Assembly: GCA_025966335.1 (NCBI GenBank)
Contig: JAICRS010000034.1
Location: 1 to 17,210, forward strand
Reading direction: 5' to 3'
DNA: 17,210 nucleotides
From: Nocardioidaceae bacterium
GTDB taxonomy: Bacteria; Actinomycetota; Actinomycetes; Propionibacteriales; Nocardioidaceae
The position numbers and the translations under genes are program-made. Position 1 is the first letter of the stretch; the number at the start of each line of letters is the position of its first letter. The notes beneath the pieces were generated by a model. That model ran no database searches. It was not told the origin of the DNA and saw only the letters and a program-made list of their open reading frames with translations. Shown piece after piece: positions 1-8,129 of the stretch.

Positions 1-1765
<1,765 letters not shown>

Positions 1766-1798
1766 TACGCGCCCTCCAGGTGGATCTGCTCGGGGCCG

Positions 1799-1825
1799 GA
1801 ACAGCACACATGTGCCCTTGTGACA
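1799..1825. repeat. 27-base direct repeat, copy 1, in the carA-carB gap
   Basis: Shares 25 of 27 bases with the copy at 1850-1876; the first 18 bases (GAACAGCACACATGTGCC) are identical. It contains a short inverted repeat, GCACA-CA-TGTGC, at 1804-1815, the shape of a dimer-binding DNA site. The two copies start 51 bases apart, close to five helical turns. The function is unknown. Confidence 0.85.
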
Positions 1826-1849
1826 CGGTCGCGGCCGAAAAACGTGTTC

Positions 1850-1876
1850 GAACAGCACACATGTGCCGTTGTGTCA
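1850..1876. repeat. 27-base direct repeat, copy 2, overlapping the carA stop
   Basis: Second copy of the repeat at 1799-1825, differing at two positions (1868 and 1874). Its last three bases are the carA stop codon. A 10-base palindrome, TGTTCGAACA (1845-1854), overlaps its start. It carries the same GCACA-CA-TGTGC inverted repeat, at 1855-1866. Confidence 0.85.
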
Positions 1877-3109
1877 TCGGGGGTCCTCTCCGGCCGGGCT
1901 CCCCGGGAAAACCGCGGCTTCCCCGGTCCGCCCGGCCTCAGCGCGCCCCTCCATCAGACGGCAGAACCGGTCGAAGAGGTAGGCCGCGTCGTGGGGGCCG
2001 GCGGCCGCTTCGGGGTGGTACTGGACCGAGAACGACTTCAGCCGGCCCTCGCCGTCGCGCAGCTCGAGGCCCTCGACCACGTCGTCGTTGAGGCAGACGT
2101 GGGAGACGGTGGCCTCGCCGTACGGCGTGCTGGTGGGTTCGAAGGACGGGGCGCCTGGCCATTGAATGGCGAACCCGTGGTTGTGCGCGGTGACCTCCAC
2201 CTTGCCCGTCGTACGGTCCATCACCGGCTGGTTGATGCCGCGGTGCCCGTACTTCAGCTTGAAGGTGCCGAACCCGAGGGCGCGGCCGAACAGCTGGTTG
2301 CCGAAGCAGATCCCGAAGTAGGGGATGTCGCGCTCGAGGACGCCGCGCAGCAGCTCGGTCGCGTGCTCCGCGGCGGCCGGGTCACCGGGGCCGTTGGAGA
2401 AGAACACTCCGTCGGGCGACAGAGCAAGCACCTCGTCGACCGTCGACCTGGCCGGCATCACGTGCACCTCGATGCCGCGCTCGGCCATCATCGCCGGCGT
2501 CATCGTCTTGATCCCGAGGTCGATCGCGGCCACGGTGAACCGCTTCTCGCCGACCGCGGGCACGACGTACGTCGACCCGGTCGTCACGTCACCGGCGAGG
2601 TCGGCACCGGTCATCTGGTCGGCGGCGAGGACCCGTTCCAGCAGGGCCTCCGGGTGGGTCTCGGTGGTGGAGATACCCACCCGCATCGCGCCGCGCTCGC
2701 GCAGGTGCCGGGTCAGCGCCCGGGTGTCGATGCCGGAGATGCCGACCACGCCTTGTGCGCGCAGCTCGTCGTCGAGCGATCGCGTCGAGCGCCAGTTGGA
2801 CGGGATCCGGGCGGGGTCGCGCACGACGTACCCGCTGACCCAGATCCGGCGCGACTCCTGGTCCTCGTCGTTGATGCCGGTGTTGCCGACGTGCGGGGCG
2901 GTCATCACCACGACCTGGCGGTGGTACGACGGGTCGGTCAGCGTCTCCTGGTAGCCGGACATGCCGGTGGAGAACACCGCCTCGCCGAAGGTCTCCCCCG
3001 CGGCACCGAACGACTCGCCGTGGAAGGTGCGCCCGTCCTCGAGCACGAGCATCGCCGGGGTGACGGTGCGGCGGGTGGCCGGGACCCGGTCCGGGCTGGT
3101 CACGGTCAT
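1874..3109 (-). CDS. carA: Carbamoyl-phosphate synthase small (glutaminase) subunit
   Basis: CarA (411 residues) hydrolyses glutamine and passes ammonia to CarB. The N-terminal CPSase small-chain domain opens with LVLEDGRTFHGESFG at about residue 21. The class I glutamine amidotransferase domain follows: nucleophile Cys268 in YFGICFGNQL, and the His365/Glu367 pair in QYHPEA. The GICFGNQ form, rather than the enterobacterial GICLGHQ, is in my recollection normal in actinobacteria. The ATG overlaps the stop of the upstream gene (ATGA, 3106-3109) and AAGGAG lies 8 bases upstream, so this start is preferred over the internal Met20. The short N-terminal extension is unremarkable. The stop codon lies inside one copy of the carA-carB direct repeat. 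Confidence 0.97.
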   Translation of the reverse strand: MTVTSPDRVPATRRTVTPAMLVLEDGRTFHGESFGAAGETFGEAVFSTGMSGYQETLTDPSYHRQVVVMTAPHVGNTGINDEDQESRRIWVSGYVVRDPARIPSNWRSTRSLDDELRAQGVVGISGIDTRALTRHLRERGAMRVGISTTETHPEALLERVLAADQMTGADLAGDVTTGSTYVVPAVGEKRFTVAAIDLGIKTMTPAMMAERGIEVHVMPARSTVDEVLALSPDGVFFSNGPGDPAAAEHATELLRGVLERDIPYFGICFGNQLFGRALGFGTFKLKYGHRGINQPVMDRTTGKVEVTAHNHGFAIQWPGAPSFEPTSTPYGEATVSHVCLNDDVVEGLELRDGEGRLKSFSVQYHPEAAAGPHDAAYLFDRFCRLMEGRAEAGRTGEAAVFPGSPAGEDPR

Positions 3110-3699
3110 GAGGTGTGCTCCTTGGCGATCTTGCTGATCGAGCGGATCCAGACGTTGTGCGCCTCCGTCACCGACTTGTCAGGCGGTGTGCCCGCCATAG
3201 CGGTCACAGGGCCTGACAACTCGGAGAGACGGAAGCCGGTGTCGAGAAGGTAGTCGCCGTGCGCCCAGGTCACGACCAGCAGTCCGTGCGGTGGGACGAC
3301 CTTGCCGGCGATCCCCATGTCGTGGCGGGCGCCGCGCAGCGCATCCGCGGGGATCCGGAAGCTCCCGGCCAGCCGGATCACGTCGAGCCCCTGGGCGGAC
3401 AGCGACAGCCGGCAGGAGCTGCGCGAGCCCAGCCCGCGGGCGACGACCCGGTCGAGCCAGTCGCCGCTGACCGTGGTGCCGAAGTAGCGGGCACCGGCCT
3501 GGAGCTTGGCCGACGGCAGCTCCGCAACCGGCGGCGCCGGCACCAGCTCGGGAAGGTCGTGCTTGCGACCACGGCGCCTCCAGCCGAACCACATCCCGAC
3601 GAAGGCCAGCACCACCAGAGCGGCGATGACGCCGGCCGCGAGCAGCACCTCGAACATGCTCGGGACCAGCGGGTTGAGCTCGGTCTCCTCTGCGCTCAC
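3106..3699 (-). CDS. Membrane-anchored PH-like domain protein of the pyr operon
   Basis: A 197-residue protein of unknown function. Residues about 17-40 form one hydrophobic helix (FEVLLAAGVIAALVVLAF), followed by a positive patch (WRRRGRK), so the soluble part is probably cytoplasmic. The rest, from about residue 65, is beta-rich and resembles bacterial PH-like domains, which is an inference by eye. It overlaps pyrC upstream and carA downstream by 4 bases each (ATGA), so it is almost certainly co-translated with the pathway enzymes. A membrane protein in the same slot, between pyrC and carA, is known in mycobacteria (Rv1382 in M. tuberculosis), which makes this a conserved companion gene rather than a chance insertion. 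No catalytic motif is visible. Candidate roles are a membrane scaffold or an unrelated envelope function. Confidence 0.8.
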   Translation of the reverse strand: MSAEETELNPLVPSMFEVLLAAGVIAALVVLAFVGMWFGWRRRGRKHDLPELVPAPPVAELPSAKLQAGARYFGTTVSGDWLDRVVARGLGSRSSCRLSLSAQGLDVIRLAGSFRIPADALRGARHDMGIAGKVVPPHGLLVVTWAHGDYLLDTGFRLSELSGPVTAMAGTPPDKSVTEAHNVWIRSISKIAKEHTS

Positions 3700-4985
3700 G
3701 TCAGCTTCCCGTCCAGGACGGTCGCCCGGCCGCGCAGGAAGGTGGCGACCACCCGCCCGGGCAGCTCACGCCCGGCGTAGGGGGTGTTGCGCGACAGCGA
3801 CGCGGTCTCGGTGGGGTCGACCACGTGCGTGTGCGCCGGGTCGTAGAGCACCACGTTGGCCGCGGCGCCCGGCTGGATCGGCCGGCCGTGGCCCGCGCGC
3901 CGGCCCATCTGGGCGGGCGTGGTCGCCATCCGCTCGGCAACGCCGGCCCAGTCGAGCAGGCCGGTGTCGACCATCGTCTGCTGCACGATCGAGAGCGCGG
4001 TCTCGAGTCCCAGCATGCCGAACGCGGCGGCCTGCCACTCGCAGTCCTTGTCCTCGTGGGGGTGCGGGGCGTGGTCGGTGGCGACCACGTCGATGGTGCC
4101 GTCGGCCAGCCCCTGCCGCAGCGCCTCGACGTCGGTGGCCGAGCGCAGCGGTGGGTTCACCTTGTAGATCGGGTCGTAGGTCGCGGCGAGCTCGTCGGTG
4201 AGCAGCAGGTGGTGCGGGCAGGCCTCGGCGGTGACGTTCCAGCCGTTGCGCTTCGCCCACCGGATCAGCTCGACCGACCCGGCGGTGGACACGTGGCACA
4301 CGTGCAGCCGGGACCCGACGTGGGCGGCGAGCAGGCAGTCGCGGGCGATGATCGCCTCCTCGGCGACGGCCGGCCAGCCGCGCAGCCCGAGGCGGCCGGA
4401 GAGCTCGCCCTCGTTCATCTGCGCCTCCTCGGTCAGCCGGGGCTCCTGCGCGTGCTGGGCGATGACGCCGTCGAAGGCCTTGACGTACTCCAGCGCCCGG
4501 CGCATCAGCACCGCGTCGGAGACGCACTTGCCGTCGTCGGAGAACACCCGCACCCGCGCGGCGGAGTCCGCCATCGCGCCGAGCTCGGCGAGCCGTTCCC
4601 CGGCCAGGCCGACGGTGACGGCGCCGACCGGGAACACGTCGCAGTGACCCGCCTCGCGGCCGAGCCGCCAGACCTGTTCCACGACACCGGCGGTGTCGGC
4701 GACCGGGTCGGTGTTGGCCATCGCGTGCACAGCGGTGAACCCACCCAGCGCGGCGGCCGACGTCCCGGAGTCGACGGTCTCGGCGTCCTCGCGGCCCGGT
4801 TCACGGAGGTGCGTGTGCAGGTCGACCAGCCCGGGCAGTGCGATCAGCCCGTCGGCGTCGATGACCTCGGCACCCTCGGCGGTCAGCCCGGCGCCGATCT
4901 CCGCGATGATCCCGTCGCGCAGCAGCAGGTCGGTCGGCTCGCCGCCCAGCACCCGTGCGTTCCTGATCAGGTACGTGGTGGTCAT
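3696..4985 (-). CDS. pyrC: Dihydroorotase
   Basis: Dihydroorotase (429 residues) closes N-carbamoyl-aspartate to dihydroorotate, the third step of UMP synthesis. It is an amidohydrolase TIM barrel. The metal-binding signature DLHTHLREPG has His57 and His59. Further expected residues are Asp150/Asp151 (FSDDGK), His178 (AQHAQE), His231 (VCHVS) and Asp304 in the ATDHAPH motif. Length and motifs fit the larger, bacterial type I class, which often associates with aspartate transcarbamoylase; the gene order pyrB-pyrC with a 4-base overlap (4982-4985) fits that. GGGAGGAG stands just before the ATG. All catalytic residues I could check are present. Confidence 0.96.
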   Translation of the reverse strand: MTTTYLIRNARVLGGEPTDLLLRDGIIAEIGAGLTAEGAEVIDADGLIALPGLVDLHTHLREPGREDAETVDSGTSAAALGGFTAVHAMANTDPVADTAGVVEQVWRLGREAGHCDVFPVGAVTVGLAGERLAELGAMADSAARVRVFSDDGKCVSDAVLMRRALEYVKAFDGVIAQHAQEPRLTEEAQMNEGELSGRLGLRGWPAVAEEAIIARDCLLAAHVGSRLHVCHVSTAGSVELIRWAKRNGWNVTAEACPHHLLLTDELAATYDPIYKVNPPLRSATDVEALRQGLADGTIDVVATDHAPHPHEDKDCEWQAAAFGMLGLETALSIVQQTMVDTGLLDWAGVAERMATTPAQMGRRAGHGRPIQPGAAANVVLYDPAHTHVVDPTETASLSRNTPYAGRELPGRVVATFLRGRATVLDGKLT

Positions 4986-5998
4986 GCCGCTCCTCCCGCC
5001 GTGGCCGAACCGTCGGCCCCCTCGATGGTCCTGTCCTTGCCCGCGTCACCGGCCACGTCCGTCGTACCGCCCAGCGCCGACTCGCTGCCGCCGAGCAGGA
5101 GGTAGAGCACCGCCATCCGCACCGCGACACCGTTGGTGACCTGCTCGACGATCACCGACCGGGGCGAGTCGGCCACGTCGGCAGTGATCTCCATGCCGCG
5201 GATCATCGGGCCCGGGTGCATCACGAGCGCGTGGTCCTGCAGCGTGCCCATCCGGCGCGCGTCCATGCCGTAGCGGCGGCTGTACTCACGGGCGCTCGGG
5301 AAGAACGCGGCGTTCATCCGTTCGCGCTGCACCCGCAGCATCATCACCGCGTCGGCCTTGGGTAGTGCGGCATCGAGGTCGTACGACGTCTCCACGCCCC
5401 ATCCCTCCACCCCGACCGGGAGGAGTGTCGGGGGTGCGACCAGGGTGACCTCTGCGCCGAGCGTCTGGAGGAGCAGCGCGTTCGAGCGGGCCACCCGCGA
5501 GTGCAGCACGTCGCCGACGATGGTGACCCGGCGTCCGTCGAGGCTGCCGAGGTGGCGCCACATCGTGAACGCGTCGAGCAGCGCCTGCGTCGGGTGCTCA
5601 TGGGTGCCGTCGCCGGCGTTGACCACGCTGGAGCGGACCCAGCCGGAGTTGGCGAGCAGGTGCGGTGCACCGGACGCCCAGTGCCGGATGACCACCGCGT
5701 CGGCACCCATCGCCTCCAGGGTCAGCGCGGTGTCCTTGAGGCTCTCCCCCTTGGACAGGCTGGAGCCCTTGGCGGAGAAGTTGATCACGTCCGCGGACAG
5801 CCGCTTGGCGGCGGCCTCGAACGAGATCCGGGTGCGGGTGGAGTCCTCGAAGAACAGGTTGACCACGGTGCGGCCGCGCAGCGCGGGCAGCTTCTTGATC
5901 GGCCGGTCGGCCAGGGAGCGCAGCTCCTCGGCGGTCTCCAGGACCAGCTCCGCGTCGGAGCGGGTGAGGTCGGCGGCGCTCAGCAGGTGGCGCTTCAT
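4982..5998 (-). CDS. pyrB: Aspartate carbamoyltransferase catalytic subunit
   Basis: PyrB (338 residues) joins carbamoyl phosphate to aspartate, the committed pyrimidine step. The carbamoyl-phosphate loop is FFEDSTRTRISFE (STRTR at 53-57). Other family motifs are the 80s-loop KGSSLSKGES, the HPTQALLD motif and the C-terminal MHPGPMIRG. The enzyme core ends near residue 307; a tail of about 30 residues rich in Gly, Ala and Asp follows, longer than the usual end near 305-315. No pyrI-like regulatory subunit is adjacent. The ATG overlaps the pyrR stop by 4 bases and has GGAGG upstream. Confidence 0.96.
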   Translation of the reverse strand: MKRHLLSAADLTRSDAELVLETAEELRSLADRPIKKLPALRGRTVVNLFFEDSTRTRISFEAAAKRLSADVINFSAKGSSLSKGESLKDTALTLEAMGADAVVIRHWASGAPHLLANSGWVRSSVVNAGDGTHEHPTQALLDAFTMWRHLGSLDGRRVTIVGDVLHSRVARSNALLLQTLGAEVTLVAPPTLLPVGVEGWGVETSYDLDAALPKADAVMMLRVQRERMNAAFFPSAREYSRRYGMDARRMGTLQDHALVMHPGPMIRGMEITADVADSPRSVIVEQVTNGVAVRMAVLYLLLGGSESALGGTTDVAGDAGKDRTIEGADGSATAGGAA

Positions 5999-6609
5999 CG
6001 CAGGACCTCCGCGTCGGTGGAGCGGGCGGCGACTCCCGCGATGGTGACCGCGTCGACGCCGTCGAACTCGGCGAGACGGACCCGGACCGACTCCACGAGC
6101 GAGGTCGGCAGGTTCTTGCCGACGAAGTCGGCGCGGATCGGCAGCTCCCGGTGGCCGCGGTCGACGAGCACCGCGAGCCGCACGGTCTTGGGCCGGCCGA
6201 CGTCGTTCATCGCGTCGAGCGCGGCGCGGATGGTGCGCCCGGAGAACAGCACGTCGTCGACGAGGACCACGGTCTTGTCGTCGATGCCGCCGTGCGGGAT
6301 CTCGGTGGGCAGCAGGGTGCGCGCCGGCCGCATCCGCAGGTCGTCGCGGTACATCGTGATGTCCAGCGACCCGACCGGGATGTCGATGCCCTCCACCGCG
6401 GCGATCTTCGCGGCGACCCGTTGGGCCAGGGGCACGCCGCGGGTCGGGATCCCGAGCAGGACCAGGTCGGAGGCGCCCTTGTTGCGTTCGAGGATCTCGT
6501 GGGCGATGCGGGTGAGTGCGCGAGAGATGTCGCGCGAGTCGAGGACGGTGCGTCCTTCGTGGTGGGTCCCGGGATCGGTCACCGGGTCTGATGCTGATTC
6601 GGCAGGCAT
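5995..6609 (-). CDS. pyrR: Bifunctional pyr operon regulator / uracil phosphoribosyltransferase
   Basis: PyrR (204 residues) binds pyr mRNA in response to UMP/UTP and in many species also has weak uracil phosphoribosyltransferase activity. The phosphoribosyltransferase fold is visible: LVLLGIPTRGVPLA in the middle and the PRPP loop VVLVDDVLFSGRTIRAAL (Asp-Asp then Gly-Arg-Thr). The start is placed at the ATG at 6609, with AAGGAGGT 11 bases upstream. A GTG at 6639 would add ten mostly arginine residues, but those bases form the loop of the candidate PyrR-binding hairpin, so I reject it. It is the first gene of the operon, as expected for an autoregulated regulator. The N-terminal 20 residues are poorly conserved in character. 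Confidence 0.95.
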   Translation of the reverse strand: MPAESASDPVTDPGTHHEGRTVLDSRDISRALTRIAHEILERNKGASDLVLLGIPTRGVPLAQRVAAKIAAVEGIDIPVGSLDITMYRDDLRMRPARTLLPTEIPHGGIDDKTVVLVDDVLFSGRTIRAALDAMNDVGRPKTVRLAVLVDRGHRELPIRADFVGKNLPTSLVESVRVRLAEFDGVDAVTIAGVAARSTDAEVLR

Positions 6610-6620
6610 GAGCGAGCCGG

Positions 6621-6628
6621 ACCTCCTT
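6621..6628 (-). promoter_or_regulatory. pyrR Shine-Dalgarno sequence
   Basis: AAGGAGGT on the minus strand, 11 bases before the ATG at 6609. It settles the pyrR start. It lies between two complementary 7-base segments (6644-6650 and 6613-6619), so it can be held inside a folded leader. Confidence 0.8.
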
Positions 6629-6630
6629 CT

Positions 6631-6646
6631 CCGCCTCACGGGACGG
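6631..6646 (-). promoter_or_regulatory. Candidate PyrR-binding RNA hairpin in the pyr leader
   Basis: The leader RNA reads CCGUC-CCGUGA-GGCGG: a five-pair stem (one U-G wobble) with a six-base loop. The central part matches the known PyrR-binding consensus GUCCNGNGAGGC (Bacillus subtilis: AGUCCAGAGAGGCU). It stands directly upstream of the pyrR Shine-Dalgarno sequence, where binding could block translation, as has been shown for PyrR in Mycobacterium smegmatis. There is no terminator-like U-tract, so control of translation initiation is more likely than attenuation. Confidence 0.8.
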
Positions 6647-6666
6647 CTCGTTAAAGGATGTCGAAC

Positions 6667-6679
6667 GGGTCAGACCCTA
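6667..6679 (-). promoter_or_regulatory. Candidate pyr operon promoter (-10) with overlapping palindrome
   Basis: TAGGGT on the minus strand (6679-6674) fits the actinobacterial TANNNT -10 pattern. A transcript starting near 6667 would have a leader of about 58 bases containing the PyrR hairpin. No good -35 element was found. An 11-base perfect palindrome (GGGTC-A-GACCC, 6667-6677) overlaps the -10 and the likely start point. Confidence 0.45.
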
Positions 6680-6709
6680 CCAGCAGCACAGCCTCGCGAG
6701 CGCGTTCGG

Positions 6710-8065
6710 TCACTCGAGGCGGCCGAGCGCGTCCTCCACCGCCCGGTGGAACGTGGGGTAGGCGTAGATCATCGAGCGCAGCGTCGCGGTCGGGATCTCG
6801 GCGTGCACCGCGGTGGTCAGCATGGACAGCACCTCTCCCCCGGCGGGACCCGCGGAGGTCGCGCCGACGAGCACGCCGCGGCGGGCGTCCTCGACGAGCT
6901 TGATCACCCCGTCGTTGCCGGCCTGGTGGATCCAGCCGCGAGTGGACCCGGGCAGCGGGGAGACCGCGACCCGCACCTCCATGTCCTGGTCGCGCGCCTG
7001 CTGCTCGGTGATCCCGACCGAGCCGACCTCGGGGTCGGTGAACGTCACCCGCGGCACCGCCCGGTAGTCGGCCTCCGGCCCGTCCTCGCCGAGGATGTCG
7101 CGGACCGCGACGACCGCCTGGTACATCGAGATGTGTGTGAACGCGCCCTTGCCGGTCATGTCACCGACTGCCCACAACCCCTCACCGGCGCGCATCCGGG
7201 GGTCGGTCTCGATCAATCGGGCCTGCGGGTCGAGGCCGACCGTGTCCAGGCCGATGTCGGAGAGGTTGGTACGCCGGCCCGTGGCCACCAGCAGCTTGTC
7301 GGCGTGGAGCATCTCGCCGTCTGCGTCGACGGTGAACCTGCCCTCGTCGTACGCCACCGACCGGGCCTCGACACCGGTCAGCACCCGGATCCCCTCGGCG
7401 GCGAAGACGTCGGCGACGACGCCGCTGGCCTCCGGCTCCTCGACGGCCAGGATCCGGTCGGCGTTCTCGACGACGGTGACGTCCACGCCGAACCGGGCGA
7501 ACGCCTGGCACAGCTCGGCCCCGATCGCGCCGCCACCGATCACGATCAGTGACGAGGGCAGCTCGGTGACCCGGACCGCGTCCCGGTTCGTCCAGTAGGG
7601 AGCGTCGGCGAGCCCGTCGATCGGTGGCACCGTCGGCGCGGTGCCGGTGTTGAGCAGGACTCCGCGTCGGGCGGTGAAGCTCTGGTCGTCCACGGAGACG
7701 GCTCGCGGACCGGTCAGCCGGGCGTGGCCGCGCACGAACCGGACCCCTGCCTTCTCCAGGCGTTCGACGGCGACCTTGTCGTCCCAGCCGTCGGTGGCCT
7801 CCCGCGAGATCCGCTGGGCCACGCTCTGCCAGTGCGGGGTGACCGTGCTGTCGCCGGCCATCGTCGTGACCCGGCGGCCCTCGGCGAGCAGGTTCGCGGC
7901 CCGGACCATCATCTTGGTCGGCACGCAGCCGAAGTAGGGACACTCACCGCCGACGAGCCGCTCGTCGACGCCGATCACCTCCAGGCCGGCCTGGGCCAGC
8001 TTCGTGGCCGCCGACTCACCGCCGGGACCGAGCCCGATGACCACCACGTCCACCTCGTTGCTCAT
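6710..8065 (-). CDS. FAD/NAD-linked disulfide oxidoreductase, dihydrolipoamide-dehydrogenase-like
   Basis: A class I pyridine nucleotide-disulfide oxidoreductase of 451 residues. The FAD-binding loop is GLGPGG (11-16). The redox-active disulfide is Cys42/Cys47 in GGECPYFGCVPTK. The NAD-binding motif GGGAIG (177-182) is followed by Glu200 at the end of the second strand, which favours NAD(H) over NADP(H). The second FAD contact is WAVGDMTG. Near the C-terminus the HAHPTLSE-type catalytic motif of lipoamide dehydrogenases is replaced by YAYPTFHR (434-441), so the His and Glu are Tyr and Arg. It is therefore probably not the E3 of pyruvate dehydrogenase. The substrate is unknown; alternatives include mercuric-reductase-like or mycothiol-related enzymes. 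The ATG has only a weak, close GAGG. Confidence 0.85.
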   Translation of the reverse strand: MSNEVDVVVIGLGPGGESAATKLAQAGLEVIGVDERLVGGECPYFGCVPTKMMVRAANLLAEGRRVTTMAGDSTVTPHWQSVAQRISREATDGWDDKVAVERLEKAGVRFVRGHARLTGPRAVSVDDQSFTARRGVLLNTGTAPTVPPIDGLADAPYWTNRDAVRVTELPSSLIVIGGGAIGAELCQAFARFGVDVTVVENADRILAVEEPEASGVVADVFAAEGIRVLTGVEARSVAYDEGRFTVDADGEMLHADKLLVATGRRTNLSDIGLDTVGLDPQARLIETDPRMRAGEGLWAVGDMTGKGAFTHISMYQAVVAVRDILGEDGPEADYRAVPRVTFTDPEVGSVGITEQQARDQDMEVRVAVSPLPGSTRGWIHQAGNDGVIKLVEDARRGVLVGATSAGPAGGEVLSMLTTAVHAEIPTATLRSMIYAYPTFHRAVEDALGRLE

Positions 8066-8129
8066 GGCCTCAGCGTGGCACAGGCGGGGGTGGAGCGGGA
8101 GGGGCGCCGAACAGCGGCAGCCCGTCCGG

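Noticed and set aside
1811..1826. A CRP-like site (TGTG...CAC) in the repeat.
   Set aside because: It does not match TGTGA-N6-TCACA; only one half-site fits.
1836..1850. A LexA/SOS-box-like sequence (CGAAA...GTTCG) between the carA-carB repeats.
   Set aside because: The half-sites are imperfect and spaced one base wrong for the actinobacterial CGAAC-N4-GTTCG box, and carB is not an SOS gene.
3825..5105. Other long plus-strand frames, such as the ones opposite pyrC, pyrB, aroB, aroC and sulP.
   Set aside because: Same composition effect; none has a recognisable domain, and each lies against a secure minus-strand gene.
6610..6639. An upstream GTG start giving PyrR ten extra residues rich in arginine.
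   Set aside because: The GTG is in the loop of the PyrR-binding hairpin, and the extra codons include the Shine-Dalgarno sequence of the ATG at 6609.
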